From: Thraustochytrium sp. TN22
Lineage: Eukaryota; Sar; Bigyra; Thraustochytrida; Thraustochytriidae
Reading direction: 5' to 3'
NCBI GenBank assembly: GCA_013306675.1
Contig: JABLUY010000182.1
Coordinates: 1-64,000 of the forward strand
Length of the DNA stretch: 64,000 nucleotides
Part shown: positions 28,094 to 38,706 of the stretch, piece by piece
Position numbering within the stretch: the stretch's first letter is position 1
Layout: each line of letters starts with the position of its first letter
Program-made: the position numbers and the translations under genes
Notes under the pieces: generated by a model
Database searches by the model: none
What the model was told of the DNA's origin: nothing
What the model saw: the letters and a program-made list of their open reading frames with translations, nothing else

Positions 28094-29659
28094 TCAATGA
28101 CCTGAGAGCGGGCGCAGCGCTACGGAGGGGAACTTGTCGGGCGTGCGAACAATGGTGGCGATGCCGCCAGGAGGCGTCTGATCCGCAGGGTCGAGCACGA
28201 GCTCGTAGCGCTGCAGAAGCTCGGCAAGGAGACAGTGGATCTCGAGCTGCGCGCCGCGCTTACCGGCGCAGTGGTGCGAAGAGCTGCCGAAGCTGTCGCG
28301 GCCGATTGGCGCGTCCAAAGCGGCGCTCATGGGGCACCCAGAAGCCTTGCGGCTGCGCACGTTCTCGCGCAGGTAGCGCGACGGGTCAAAGCGATCGGCG
28401 TCCGGGATGAGCGTCTGGTCCCGCAGCGGCATGGTGGCCGCAATCTCGATACGCGTTCCCGCAGGGATGCGCACGTTAGTGTTGGGCAGTACGATGTCGT
28501 AGTGAAACTCGCGCGAGCCGGAGAGGACCGTAGCCGGGTACAGGCGGTGCAGTTCGCGGAAGAAGGCCTTCATGTAAGGGAGCGAGGCCTCATTCGAATA
28601 CGGGCCGCCCTTGAGCTCGCGCTGGAACTCGGCGCGCAGCTCGCGCTGAGTTTCGGGGTGGAAAACGAGCGCGACGAGCGCCCAGCTGAGCAGAGACGCC
28701 GTCGTACCGACGCCCACGGGCGTGAGCATCGTGATGACGTTGAGCATCTGCGCCTCATTCAGACCCTGCGAGCGGAGGTCCGCAAACCAGCACACGGGCA
28801 AATTCTCAGCCTCGCAGAGCCGGCGCACGTCTGGTTGCACGATCTCGCGGACGCGGTCCAGGGAAGCGGCCATCTTGTCGCCAGCTCTCCATGGGCGCAT
28901 GAACCAGGGCGCGTGCTGCAGGAGGATGGCGTAGCCCAGGCTGGACACCTCCAGCTCCATTACCTCCCTGTACGGGGAGGAGTTGTCCGGATCCGTGACG
29001 CCGCTCGTCTTGCCGAGGAGCATCGCGGTGAACATGTCCAGCGCGGCAGCTCGCGCCCACTCGCTCAGGTTTTTATGCCTCGGCGCGAAGTCCACCGCGG
29101 TCCGGGCTGCCTCCTGCACAGTGGGCTCGTACTTGAGCACGGCATTCGAGTTGATGCCCCGCGTGAGCAGATTGCGCGCCTCCTTCCACTTTTCGCCCGT
29201 GCGGAACATGTTGCCCAGGACATTGTTCTCGCCATACGTCTTCTCCAGGTACTCGAAGAGGGCGTCCAATTGAACCGAGCCCGTCGTCTTGAGGCCGCCA
29301 TGCTTGCCTTCCTCGCGCATGATGTACTGCAAATCCTGCTGGTCAAAGAGGATGACCTTTTCTTTGCCGCTGGGGTGCGGCGACCGCACGATGCCTTCCT
29401 CGCGTCCCATCTCCTCGTACAGCTGCTGGAACGTTGGCACGATGTCGTGGCCCATCTTGAGCATGAAGCTCCACCCAGTGCTGCGCAGGTCCGAGATCTC
29501 GCGCGGCTTGTTCGCGGTCGCCTCCGGCGATCCCTGCGCCGCCTCCTGCGCTGCTGCAGACGTCGATGCGAGCGCCGCGCCGACCCGGCCGTGGCGCGTG
29601 TTGCTCGCGCCAAGCGCGAGCAGCCTGGACCCGCGCGTGGCCATCATCAGGCGCTGCAT
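28094..29659 (-). CDS. Cytochrome P450, group A (P450-3)
   Basis: 521 residues from the ATG at 29659; codons upstream are open to a GTG at 29836. The N-terminus MQRLMMATRGSRLLALGAS is again basic and presequence-like. Landmarks are I-helix PVGVGTTASLLSW, ExxR in RELHRLYP, PDADRFDPSRYL and heme loop FGSSSHHCAGKR with Cys464. GCPMSAALDAP has the family spacing. It appears intact. The closest relatives by eye are P450-2 and P450-1. Confidence 0.93.
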   Translation of the reverse strand: MQRLMMATRGSRLLALGASNTRHGRVGAALASTSAAAQEAAQGSPEATANKPREISDLRSTGWSFMLKMGHDIVPTFQQLYEEMGREEGIVRSPHPSGKEKVILFDQQDLQYIMREEGKHGGLKTTGSVQLDALFEYLEKTYGENNVLGNMFRTGEKWKEARNLLTRGINSNAVLKYEPTVQEAARTAVDFAPRHKNLSEWARAAALDMFTAMLLGKTSGVTDPDNSSPYREVMELEVSSLGYAILLQHAPWFMRPWRAGDKMAASLDRVREIVQPDVRRLCEAENLPVCWFADLRSQGLNEAQMLNVITMLTPVGVGTTASLLSWALVALVFHPETQRELRAEFQRELKGGPYSNEASLPYMKAFFRELHRLYPATVLSGSREFHYDIVLPNTNVRIPAGTRIEIAATMPLRDQTLIPDADRFDPSRYLRENVRSRKASGCPMSAALDAPIGRDSFGSSSHHCAGKRGAQLEIHCLLAELLQRYELVLDPADQTPPGGIATIVRTPDKFPSVALRPLSGH

Positions 29660-30553
29660 GGTGACTTCGACAACTCGGCGCCAGCCAGTCCGAGTCAGGC
29701 GGGCCGCGCCACGCCCCAGCCGCCGTCCGCAGCGTTGCTCGCCTGCGCCCGCGACGCCGCGACGCCGCGCCGTGTACAGCGCGCTCGCGCTCTGCGCTCG
29801 CCTGCGCCGAGTCAGGATTTGGGTGTCCACATGCACAAGTGTGGCGGCTGTGTCGCCAGAGACAAACTATAATTGCGCCGCCTGGGCCGAAGACGAATTA
29901 TAATTGCTTCTACCAGCCTGAGGTAGAAGGTGAAAAGTGCCAAAGCCCAGCACGCGACGGCGAAGATCGGAGACGTCAGTTCGAGGCGGAGAAGGTGAAG
30001 CATTTCGAAAGGCGGGATTGCAGCAGAGGCGGCCCGTGCATTGATCATCCAGCATGGTATCGCGCTCATCGAGAGTGCCCATGTCGACCTCGTAGCGCTG
30101 GACGAGCTTGGCTATGTATGAGAACGCGTCGGTCGAGCTGGCTGGGCTGTGTGCTTGCCAACGCACTGATCTGATGAGCTCCGCAACCACGCTAGCTTCT
30201 ACAAGTGCACATGCATGCGCACGCGCGCACAACCACGAGAACTGAGACTGCCAACTGGCCTCGAAGATTGTGGCGGATCTCGCGCGTACAGGCTGGCGAG
30301 ATGCCTGTCCGCTGGCTTGAAGTAGACTGTTGCCTGTGGCTGGACGCGACTGTCAACGTCTCATCGCAGTGGCCCCTCCTTGAGCCGGTTTTGGTTGCAA
30401 GGTGAAGATGGATTTCTTATGAGCTCTTCTGGGGGAGCGGCCGCAGGGTCACTTCGTCGCGTCCGGCGGTCTCCAGATCACTGCGCTCCAGGACCGCGAC
30501 GCCGGCCAGGCCAGGGGCCGCCTCGGCATCCGAAACTGATTCCTTTGTCTCCG
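29660..30553. other. Intergenic region between P450-3 and P450-4
   Basis: 894 bases. It contains a decayed P450 3' end (listed separately). A second copy of the GGAGCGGCCGCAGGGTCA sequence, which encodes the P450-4 C-terminus, lies near 30434, so a small local duplication took place. No complete gene is present. Confidence 0.65.
29985..30135 (-). pseudogene. Decayed 3' fragment of a group A P450
   Basis: On the minus strand the sequence at about 30065-30120 encodes YIAKLVQRYEVDMG, matching the helix after the heme loop in the intact genes (IAELVQRYELVLDP). Some 50-80 bases further on, in another frame, SRLSKCFTFS resembles the SRMPKSFPS ending. No heme loop remains. It looks like the 3' end of a lost array member between P450-3 and P450-4. 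Confidence 0.6.
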
Positions 30554-32098
30554 TCACGTGGCGGTCGGGAGCGGCCGCAGGGTCATGGAGGGAAAGTACT
30601 TGGGCATGCGGCTGACGGCCATAACACCTCCGGGCGGGCGCTGGTCTGGGTTATCCAGCACGATCTCGTAGCGCTGAACGAGCTCGGCGACCAGGCAGTT
30701 GAGAATGAGTTGGGCGGCATACTTGCCGACGCACTGGTGCGAGCCGCCGCCGAAGGAGTCGCGGCCGAGACTTGAGTCGAGTGCGGCGCTCATCGGACAG
30801 CCTGATGCCTTGCGGCTGCGCACGTTCTCGCTCAGGTACCGCGAAGGGTCAAAGCGGTCGGCATCCGGCACCAAACTTGGGTCGCGCGACGGCATCGTGA
30901 GCCCCATTTCAATCAGGGTCCCCTGGGGCACGCGCACATTCGTGTGTGGGAGCACGATATCGTGATCGAAGCAGCGAAGACTAGCAATCGGGCTCGAGGG
31001 GTACACGCGATGGACCTCCCTCAGGAAAGCATCCATGTACGGGAGGGTGGCGCGCTTCGAGTAGGGCTCGCCCTTGAGCTCGCGCTGCAGCTCTGCGCGG
31101 AGCTCGCTTTGCGCCTCGGGGTGGAATGCAAGCGCGATGATGGCCCAGTCCACGAGGGCGATCAGCGGGGCGAATCCCAGGGGCAGAAGGACGGAGATGG
31201 CATTCAGCAACTGCGTGTCGTTCAGCCCTTGAGCACGCATGTCTGTGAGCCAGCTCCTGTAGGGAGCGGCGGTATCTGAGGATTCCGTCGTCGCCGTGCC
31301 CTCCACGTTGGGCCTGACGATCTCGCGGATTCGATCCATGGACGTACAGAGCTTTGCGTAGGCGTTCCAGGGGTGCAGCCATTTCGGAAAGTACTGAAGC
31401 ATGATGGCGTTGTATGCAGAGGTCTTTTCGAGTTTCAGAATCTCCACGTAAGGGCTGCTGGCCTGGGCGGGGTCCGTAATGCCAATTTGCGCACCAAGCA
31501 TGAGCGCCATGAAGGCTTCCAGCGTCGCGAGGGACGCCCAGGCGCCCAGGTCCTTGTGCTTTGCTGCGAAGTCGACGGCGCTGCGAGCGGCGATCTGCGT
31601 GCCGGCCTCACACTTGCTCACGTTGTCCGAATTGATGCCTGCGGAGACGGCCTTTCGGGCCTGCCGCCAAGCTTCGCCCTTGGAGAACACGCGACCGGCC
31701 ACATCGTCCTCGCCATCCTTCTCGTCCAGGTAGCGCACGATTTGGCCGAGCACCAGGGCTGCGGTGCCTTGAACGTTCAGCCCCCCGCCTCGCACTTCCT
31801 GTTGATAGACGTAGAGCAGGTCGCGCTGGTCGAAGAGAATGATCTTGTCCTTGCCATCAACATGCAGGGCGCGCACAACGCCGTCTTCACGGCCCATGTC
31901 CTCGTAGAGCTGCTGCCAGGTCGGTACCATGTCCAGGAACATTTTCGGGAGCCACATCCAGCCTGGGCTGCGCAAGTCCGAGAGTTCGCGCGGGCGCCCT
32001 GACGCCGCCGTCGTGTTATCCTTCTGGACTAGGTCTTGCCCCACCATGTCGCGCTTCGGTTCGCCCGAGAATCGCTGCATCCAGCCCAGGCCCACCAT
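30554..32098 (-). CDS. Cytochrome P450, group A, with atypical I-helix (P450-4)
   Basis: 514 residues from the ATG at 32098. That start matches the paralogue lengths; the frame stays open to 32701 through repetitive sequence. Landmarks are ExxR in REVHRVYP, PDADRFDPSRYL, heme loop FGGGSHQCVGKY with Cys456, and GCPMSAALDSS with family spacing. The I-helix reads LPLGFAPLIALVDW, so the Gly-Thr-Thr found in most paralogues is replaced by Ala-Pro-Leu. In P450s that Thr usually helps activate oxygen. The protein may therefore use peroxide, catalyse an isomerase-type reaction or be inactive. The presequence (MVGLGWMQRFSGEPKRD) is less clear than in the neighbours. Confidence 0.9.
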   Translation of the reverse strand: MVGLGWMQRFSGEPKRDMVGQDLVQKDNTTAASGRPRELSDLRSPGWMWLPKMFLDMVPTWQQLYEDMGREDGVVRALHVDGKDKIILFDQRDLLYVYQQEVRGGGLNVQGTAALVLGQIVRYLDEKDGEDDVAGRVFSKGEAWRQARKAVSAGINSDNVSKCEAGTQIAARSAVDFAAKHKDLGAWASLATLEAFMALMLGAQIGITDPAQASSPYVEILKLEKTSAYNAIMLQYFPKWLHPWNAYAKLCTSMDRIREIVRPNVEGTATTESSDTAAPYRSWLTDMRAQGLNDTQLLNAISVLLPLGFAPLIALVDWAIIALAFHPEAQSELRAELQRELKGEPYSKRATLPYMDAFLREVHRVYPSSPIASLRCFDHDIVLPHTNVRVPQGTLIEMGLTMPSRDPSLVPDADRFDPSRYLSENVRSRKASGCPMSAALDSSLGRDSFGGGSHQCVGKYAAQLILNCLVAELVQRYEIVLDNPDQRPPGGVMAVSRMPKYFPSMTLRPLPTAT

Positions 32099-32911
32099 GA
32101 TTCCTCGGACCTCTGTTTTTTCTTTCGCTGCCTCCGAGTCCTTCAACCTCGGTTTATTCTTTCGCTGCCTCCGAGTCTTGCTTGTGCTTCTCCAGGCTCG
32201 CTCGCGCTCGCTTTTCCAATCAGGATTTGCTTCTGCTCTGCACTGCGCTGCCAGCGTACTCGGAGCGGACGCGAAGCTCAAAGCCAGTGAGGACTCGCCG
32301 CCGCCGAATGGGCTCTCCGCGGTCACGGGCCGCTCGCCAGAGGGCCATGCGTTGACCATCACAAAGAGCCACCGGCGCAGAGGGCCAGTGTGGGTCAGCT
32401 GGTGACTCGGACTGTGAGCGGCCGGGTACTGGCAGGGGTCCCCGCCATCACCGCTGAGGAATCCTCGATCGACCGCTCGCAGCGCTGGCGGCCCGGGCCG
32501 GCCCGGGCTGGCCAAAGAATTCCGACCACCCACGGCGCGGCAATCACTTGTCCCTGCCTCGTGTGTCCTCGCTGGCGGCGGCGCGCTCTGCTTCTCGCGG
32601 GCGCTGGTCGCCTCGCTAGCTAGCTCGCTAGCTTTTTTTTTAGAGCCAGGCTGTGGCCAGTCAGAGTTGAGTTCTCCGTATCTCCCAGCCGCGGCTGTCA
32701 CGGTAATTTCAACTAGGCCTACCAGGTAAAGAGCTGAGCCTGGTGAGGGAAAACCCGAACGTGAAGCGATACTACTGACAGTGACTCACTGATCTTTGAC
32801 TCATTACTCATGAGTTGGGAGTAGGACTAGGGGCGTAGGGCGCCCCGGGAGGGGGTCCTCTCACAGGCAGGCTGATGCAAAACCGCGGTTTCGGGCTCTT
32901 TACTAATGGAA
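32099..32911. other. Intergenic region between P450-4 and P450-5
   Basis: 813 bases. The minus-strand frame of P450-4 stays open up to 32701, so an N-terminal extension cannot be fully excluded. A 20-base sequence (TCTTTCGCTGCCTCCGAGTC) occurs twice, near 32120 and 32160. CTAGCTCG repeats lie near 32610-32630. No separate gene is seen. Confidence 0.55.
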
Positions 32912-34497
32912 TTAGTCATTATGTTGCGCCGCCGCGTTGACGGGCCGCAAGTTGATCGAGGGAAAGCTTTTTGGCATGCGACTCGCTACGATAAAGCCGC
33001 CAGGCGGGCGTTGGTCGGCCGGGTCCAGAACGAGCTCGTAGCGTTGCACAAGCTCGGCAATGAGACAGTGCACCTCGAGCAAGGCGGCTCGTTTCCCGGC
33101 GCATTGGTGCGCCCCGCCGCCAAAGTCGTCGCGGCCCACGGGCGAGTCGAGCGCCTCGCTCATGGGGCAACCCGAAGCCTTGCGGGCGCGTACCGCCTCG
33201 CCAAAGTAACGCGAAGGGTCAAAGCTGTCCGTGTCCGGGACGAGGCTCGGGTCGCGCGATGGCATGGTGGTGCCCAATTCGATGCGAACGCCTTTGGGCA
33301 CGCGAACGTTGGTATGGGGCAGCACGATATCACGATCAAAGGTGCGCACGCTGCCCACCGGGGTGGACGGATACACGCGGTGGACCTCGCGGCGAAAGGC
33401 GGCAAAGTACGGCAGCGTCGCGCCCTGGTAAAAAGGTCCGCCCTTGAGCTCGGCCTGGAGCTCGGCCCGGACCTTGGCTTGGGCGTCTGGGTGGAAGGCG
33501 AGCGCGATGATGGTCCAGCTCAAAAGGGAGACGGTGGTGCCGAGGCCGGCAGGAAGGAGGAGCGACACAATGTTGAGCAGCTGCACGTTGTTGAGCCCCT
33601 GGGAGCGCAGATCCGCAAACCAGCAAACTGGCAGGTCCTCTGGCCTTTCGCGCATGAGTAGATCCACATCTGGCTTGGCGATCTCCCGGATGCGGTCCAG
33701 GGCCGCGGAGAGCTTGTCATAAGCCTTCCACGGCTGCAGCCACCACGGCAGGAACTGCAAGGCGATCGCGTAGCCCATAGTGAACTTTTCGAGCTCCAAA
33801 ATTTCCTTGTACGGACTGGACGAGCCCGGGTCCGCAATGGCCACCTGCTTGCCGAGCAAGAGCGCCATGAAGACGTCCAAGGTCGCAGCACGGGCCCAGG
33901 CGCCGAGGTCCTGATGCTTGTCCGCGAAGTCGACGGCCGTTCGCGAGGCGGCCTGCACGATGCTCTCATACCTGTCGACCGAGTCCGAGTTGATGCCCGA
34001 GGCAATGATGGTGCGCGCCTTCTTCCAAGCTTCGCCTCGAGTGAGGATCTTGCCCACCACGTCGTCCTCGCCGTCCTTTTCTTCGAGGTAGCGCACCAGG
34101 GCGTCCAGCACCACGGAGCCATCGGTGGCAAGGCCGCCAAGCCTGGCGTCCTCGCGGTAAACGAAGAGGATGTCCTTTTGATTGAAGAGGATGATCTTGT
34201 CCTTGCCGTCCGGGTTCATGGCTCGCACCACGCCATCCTCTCGACCCACGCTCTCGTATAGGCCCTGCCACGTAGGCAGGATGTCCAGCACCATCTTGGG
34301 GAGCCACGTCCAGCCAGCGCTGCGCAGCTCGGACATCTCACGCGGGCGCGCTGCCTTGGTCTGGCCAGGGTCCAGGGGTCCGCGCTTCTCCGGCGGGGGC
34401 TGCTTGCCCGAGAGCCATGCCAGCATCCTTGGCGCGCTGCTCCGGCCTTGCGCCACTGCCACCGACGTCGCCGCCTCCGCCTCCGCCGCCGCTGCTG

Positions 34498-34540
<43 letters not shown>

Positions 34541-34660
34541 GTCGCGACGCGAGTTCGCGCTCTGCTTTCTGGCAGTGCCTGACAGTGTCATCATGAAGTG
34601 CAGCACGTGCACGTCCGAGGTACGGGACTGCCAGGGCTGCCGCAGCATCGCATGCATCAT
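32912..34660 (-). CDS. Cytochrome P450, group A, with poly-Ala leader (P450-5)
   Basis: 582 residues from the ATG at 34660; ATGs at 34657 and 34648 are alternatives. The leader is long and includes a run of about 14 Ala residues from a (GCC)n tract near residues 41-54, followed by an Ala/Glu-rich stretch. The P450 part is complete: PREMSELRSAGW, I-helix PAGLGTTVSLLSW, ExxR in REVHRVYP, PDTDSFDPSRYF, and heme loop FGGGAHQCAGKR with Cys520. GCPMSEALDSP has the family spacing. Only 91 bases separate its start codon from the stop of P450-6, so its promoter is very short or overlaps the upstream gene. Confidence 0.92.
34499..34541. repeat. (GCC)n tract coding for poly-Ala in P450-5
   Basis: An uninterrupted GCC/GCG run on the plus strand, read as Ala codons on the minus strand. 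It is likely to vary in length. Confidence 0.9.
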
Positions 34661-34751
34661 CGCCTTGAGAACAAAAGGGCATCTCTGTTGCAAGTTGAAA
34701 GGAAATCAAGCGCGCGCTCAAGCGCTGCAGGTGCTCGCCGTGAGGTGCTTT

Positions 34752-36437
34752 TCAGTTTTGGTTCTGAATCGGTTTGAGCCGCGTGGAAGGGAAGGACTTG
34801 GGATCACGGACAACAACAGTGGCGCCGCCGGGAGGGCGTTGATCGGCAGGATCGAGCACAACCTCATAACGTTGAATGAACTCGGCGATGAAGCAGTAAA
34901 GCTCGAGTTGCGCACCGCGTTTGCCGGCGCAGTGGTGGGAACCGCCGCCGAAGGCGTCGCGACCGGCCGGCGAGTCGAGTGCAGAGCTCATCGGACAGCC
35001 AGAGGCCTTGCGGGCGCGCACGGCGTCGCGCAAGTAGCGTGATGGGTCGAAGCGGTCGTTGTCAGGGACGAGCGTAGGGTCGCGCGAAGGCATCGTGGCG
35101 CCCATCTCGATGCGGACGCCCTTTGGAATGCGCACGTTGGTGTTGGGCAGCACAATGTCATGGTCAAAGGTGCGGACGCTTCCTACTGGCGTGGACGGGT
35201 AGACGCGGTGCACCTCGCGGAAGAAGGCGAGCATGTAGGGCGACTTGGCGCCCTTGTAGTACGGGCCGCCCTTGAGCTCGCGCTGGATCTCGGCACGGAG
35301 CTCTGCCTGCGCCTCTGGGTGAAAGGCAAGCGCAAGGATCGACCAGCGCAGAACGGAAGACGTCGTGCCGACGCCAATGGGCGTGAGCAGAGACATAATG
35401 TTCATCAGCTGGGCGTCGTTCAAGCCCTGACTGCGAAGATCAGCGAACCAAGAAGGCTTCAGGTCCTCTGCCTTGGCCTCGCACAGGTGGCGAATGTCGG
35501 GCGTGATTATCTCACGAATGCGGTCCAAAGCCTCCGCCAGCTTCTCGCGGCCCTTGTAGGGCCGCAAGAACCATGGAAAGTACTGGAGTCGGAGCGCGTA
35601 GCTGATGGACTTCTCGTCCAGATCCAGAATTTCGCGGTACGCACTGGGATTCTTCGGGTCCGCGATGCCGGCCTGCTTGCCAAGCAGGAGAGCAACGAAG
35701 AGATCCAGGGCCGAGCTGCGCAGCCAAGTTTCCAGGTCCGTGCTCTCCATGGCAACGTCGACGGCTCGGCGAGCGGCCTCCTGTACGCTGCTCTCGTACT
35801 TGGTGACTGCGTTCGAGTTGATGCCCGCAGTGATGATATCGCGGGCCTTTTTCCATTCCTCCCCGTCACCTAGGATCTTGCCGACGACGTTGTTCTCGCC
35901 GTCCTTCTTGTCCAGGTAATCCCTGAGAGCGTCCATCTTGACGGACCCCTTAACACGCGTGCCGCCGCCCTTGGAGTCTTCGCGGTAGATGAACTGCAGG
36001 TCGCCATGGTCAAAGAGAATAACCTTGCTTGAGCCGTCAATGTCCGGGGCGCGCACGATGCCGTCCTCGCGCCCCAGGTCCTCGTACAGCTGCTGCCACG
36101 TCGGCAAGATATCCAATCCCATCTTGGGCACCCAGCTCCAGCCGGTGCTGCGCAGCTCGCTGATCTCGCGCGGCCGCACCTCCGCCCGCTCCGCCACCTG
36201 CGTCGAGGCGCTCCGCGTTGCGCGGCCCCCGCCTGCCGCAGTGGCGGCAGCAGCAGCGGCACGGCGCCAGGCCGCGCCGCGAACCGTCTGCGCAGCAAGC
36301 ATGCTGCTCGCGTGCGCGCTTGCGTGCGCGCTCGCGAGCCCCGCGCCCCGAGAGCAGGCGACTGCGCGCTGTTCGAGCGCGCGCGGGCTTCTCGATTTGC
36401 CATGGTTGCTGAGACCCGAGAAGACCATGATCATCAT
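34752..36437 (-). CDS. Cytochrome P450, group A (P450-6)
   Basis: 561 residues if the ATG at 36437 is used. The ATG at 36302 (MLAAQTVRGAAWRRAAAAAA) gives 516 residues with a cleaner mitochondrial-like presequence and fits the paralogue lengths better. Landmarks are PREISELRSTGW, I-helix PIGVGTTSSVLRW, ExxR in REVHRVYP, PDNDRFDPSRYL and heme loop FGGGSHHCAGKR (Cys503 on the long form). GCPMSSALDSP has the family spacing. It is divergently arranged with group B gene P450-7 across 466 bases, the junction between the two P450 types. Confidence 0.92.
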   Translation of the reverse strand: MMIMVFSGLSNHGKSRSPRALEQRAVACSRGAGLASAHASAHASSMLAAQTVRGAAWRRAAAAAATAAGGGRATRSASTQVAERAEVRPREISELRSTGWSWVPKMGLDILPTWQQLYEDLGREDGIVRAPDIDGSSKVILFDHGDLQFIYREDSKGGGTRVKGSVKMDALRDYLDKKDGENNVVGKILGDGEEWKKARDIITAGINSNAVTKYESSVQEAARRAVDVAMESTDLETWLRSSALDLFVALLLGKQAGIADPKNPSAYREILDLDEKSISYALRLQYFPWFLRPYKGREKLAEALDRIREIITPDIRHLCEAKAEDLKPSWFADLRSQGLNDAQLMNIMSLLTPIGVGTTSSVLRWSILALAFHPEAQAELRAEIQRELKGGPYYKGAKSPYMLAFFREVHRVYPSTPVGSVRTFDHDIVLPNTNVRIPKGVRIEMGATMPSRDPTLVPDNDRFDPSRYLRDAVRARKASGCPMSSALDSPAGRDAFGGGSHHCAGKRGAQLELYCFIAEFIQRYEVVLDPADQRPPGGATVVVRDPKSFPSTRLKPIQNQN

Positions 36438-36903
36438 GCTGCGAGTGAGCTTTTCGCGCGAGTCAAGCTCGACGCAGCTGCCAGCTTGTCCGAGTCAGGC
36501 TGCAGTACACTGGCATGCACACCGTGACATGGCGCGTCGAGCGAAGCAGCGTGGCTTTGGAGTCGGACCCTCGGCTCTACCAGTGCGGCCTTCACTCTCT
36601 GGCAGAGAGGTTCGCGACGTCCTGCGCAGAATCGTCCAAGGCCGCGAGGCCGCACAGATTTCACAGATTTCACTGTCAGTGCCGGCCTGCCGCGTGCCGC
36701 GACTCGACCCGGAGAGCCCCGGCAACCAGCTGAGTGGCTCGAACCGAGCGGCCAATAACTGGCAGGCTGGCACGAGCAGGACCTGAGGACCCGGAACCAG
36801 CGCGTGCTCCAGGGGGAGCAAAGATCGCCAGCGTGACTTGTCCTTGGAGATCAAATCAAGACCACGAGCCGCCTGCTGCAGAGCTGCAAAGCAGGAATCG
36901 AGG
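36438..36903. promoter_or_regulatory. Divergent promoter region, P450-6 / P450-7
   Basis: 466 bases between the start codons of a group A and a group B P450, so both promoters lie here. No recognisable element is seen. A shared control region is possible but unproven. Confidence 0.5.
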
Positions 36904-38706
36904 ATGTTGGCGGGCCTAGGCTCGGGTCGCGCGGCGGGCGCGGCGGCGCGGGCCTGGCGCGCGCTCGCGTCGTCCAGCACGAGCGCGGCGGCGCCGGCGG
37001 TGTCGACGGCAGGGACCCCGGACCCGGAGCTGGCCACGCATAGCAAACAGGCACCGCGGGAACTCGAAGAGGTGGCCGGGCCGGGATGGCGCTTTATCGT
37101 GCAGAGCATGGGCGACACGGTCGAGGCCTACAGGACGTCCTACGAGAAGTACGGCAAGAGCGGCGGCGGCGTGGCCATGGTGCGGGGAGCCACGCTGGAC
37201 CCCGAGATCGTGGTCTTCGACCACCAAGGTACGCGTCCATGAAGCAGGTCGTGGTGCGGAGCAGCTCCAAGTCCGTGAGCTGATGGGAAATGCAAGCTGA
37301 CACCGTAGCGCTGATTACGCGGGAGCGCCACAGATATTCTGCACGTTTTGCGCAACGAGGGCAGCCACGCCGCTGGTGGGTCGGCACTGATTAGCACGAT
37401 CAAGGAGTACCTCATCGAGCGCGACGGCGACGAACCGGACAACATCAGTCTGCAGCTGGCGCTCACCGGTCCGACGACGCGAGTGGCGCGGGAAAAGCTG
37501 CAGCACGGCATCAATACCGGCGCCTGCGCCGCCTACGTTCCTTCCATGGTCGCTGCCGCAGAGCATGCAGTGGACATGGTAGATCTCTACGCGAAGAGCC
37601 TTGACGCGTGGACACCCTTTGCGTACGTAGGCATGTTGGGCCGTGTCTTCTGTCGCGCAAGAATGGAGACTGACCAGCATGCGACAGCGTCTTCGACCTC
37701 TTTTGCGCCATGACGCTGGGCATCAACCCGAAGACCACTGACCCAAAGAGTGAGCACCCGCTCAAGGAGCTTATTGAGCTCGACAAAAATGGTCTGACGC
37801 TGGCGGTCCAGCGCGAGTTCCTTCCGTGGTTCGCGCAGCCCTACAATTGCGCGCGAGAAGATGTTCAAGGCCCTTGACAGGATTCAGGAGGTCACCAAGC
37901 CGTACATTCGTGGCATCGACACCAGCGAAGACCGCGCGCCGTGCTATTTGGGCGATCTCAAGTCGAACCTCACCGAGAAGCAGCTGGAGAGAGTCCTCGG
38001 GGGGCTCTTATCCGCGTACGTTACGCCGTGTTTGTTTGTTGTGCTTTCTTGTCGCTGACGCAGGCAGGCTGACATTGCCTGTGCACTCGCGATGCGAAGC
38101 GGCATTGCCACCACCTCCAGCGCGCTGACCTGGTTTCTTCTCGCATTGGCGCGGCATCCCGCCGAGCAGTCGAAGCTGCGCGAGGAGCTCGTCTCGGTTC
38201 TCGGCGACCAGCCATACTCCATGGACGCCAAGCTGCCCTATCTCGACGCCTGGGTGAGTGAGACGCATCGATTCTACCCGGCGTCGCCCAACAGCACCCG
38301 GCGCAAGCTGCCTCACGAGATCGTTCTGCCCAAGAGCAACGTCCGCGTTCCAGCTGGCACATGGATGGATCTCGCGCCTGCGTACGTCATGAAAGACTCC
38401 TCCATCCTTCCGGACGCCGACGAGTTCAAGCCGGAGCGGTACCTGCGCGAGAGCAGGCGCAAGCGCAAGGGCTGCCCTGTGCAGGCGCAGATTGACTTCC
38501 CGTTCGGCAAGCACCCGTTCGGTTTCGGCTCGCGCTCTTGCCTTGGCCGCGTCGTCGCTACGCAGGAGCTGCGCATCGTGCTCTGCTCCTTCCTTCGCCG
38601 GTACGAGTTGCTCGAGGACCCGCCCGGCCAGCCTCGTCCAGCCTTCAAGCGCGTGCTCTCCGGCGTACCCAAAGTGTTCCCCCAGATCCGCTTGCGCCGC
38701 CTTTGA
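36904..38706 (+). pseudogene. Cytochrome P450, group B, four exons, one frameshift (P450-7)
   Basis: Exons inferred from GT-AG sites and paralogues are 36904-37228, 37334-37622, 37688-38015 and 38100-38706. Introns fall after FDHQ (phase 1), before VFDLF (phase 2) and in GGLLSA/G (phase 2). The leader MLAGLGSGRAAGAAARAWRA is presequence-like. I-helix GIATTSSALTW, ExxR in SETHRFYP, PDADEFKPERYL and heme loop FGFGSRSCLGRV are intact. Exon 3 has one extra T in CTACAATTGCGC (near 37846) compared with P450-8, which shifts the frame. Without it the exons total 516 codons. It is either a very young pseudogene or a sequencing error in an intact gene. Confidence 0.85.

Noticed and set aside
28235-29872. 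545-residue plus-strand open frame opposite P450-3
   Set aside because: It is the antisense shadow of a clear P450. It is Arg/His/Ala/Val-rich, has no family resemblance, and arises because GC-rich third positions remove stop codons. The same holds for long frames opposite the other P450s.
30554-32701. A 715-residue version of P450-4 starting at the upstream GTG
   Set aside because: The extra 200 residues are low-complexity and include a repeated 20-base block. The ATG at 32098 gives the family length.
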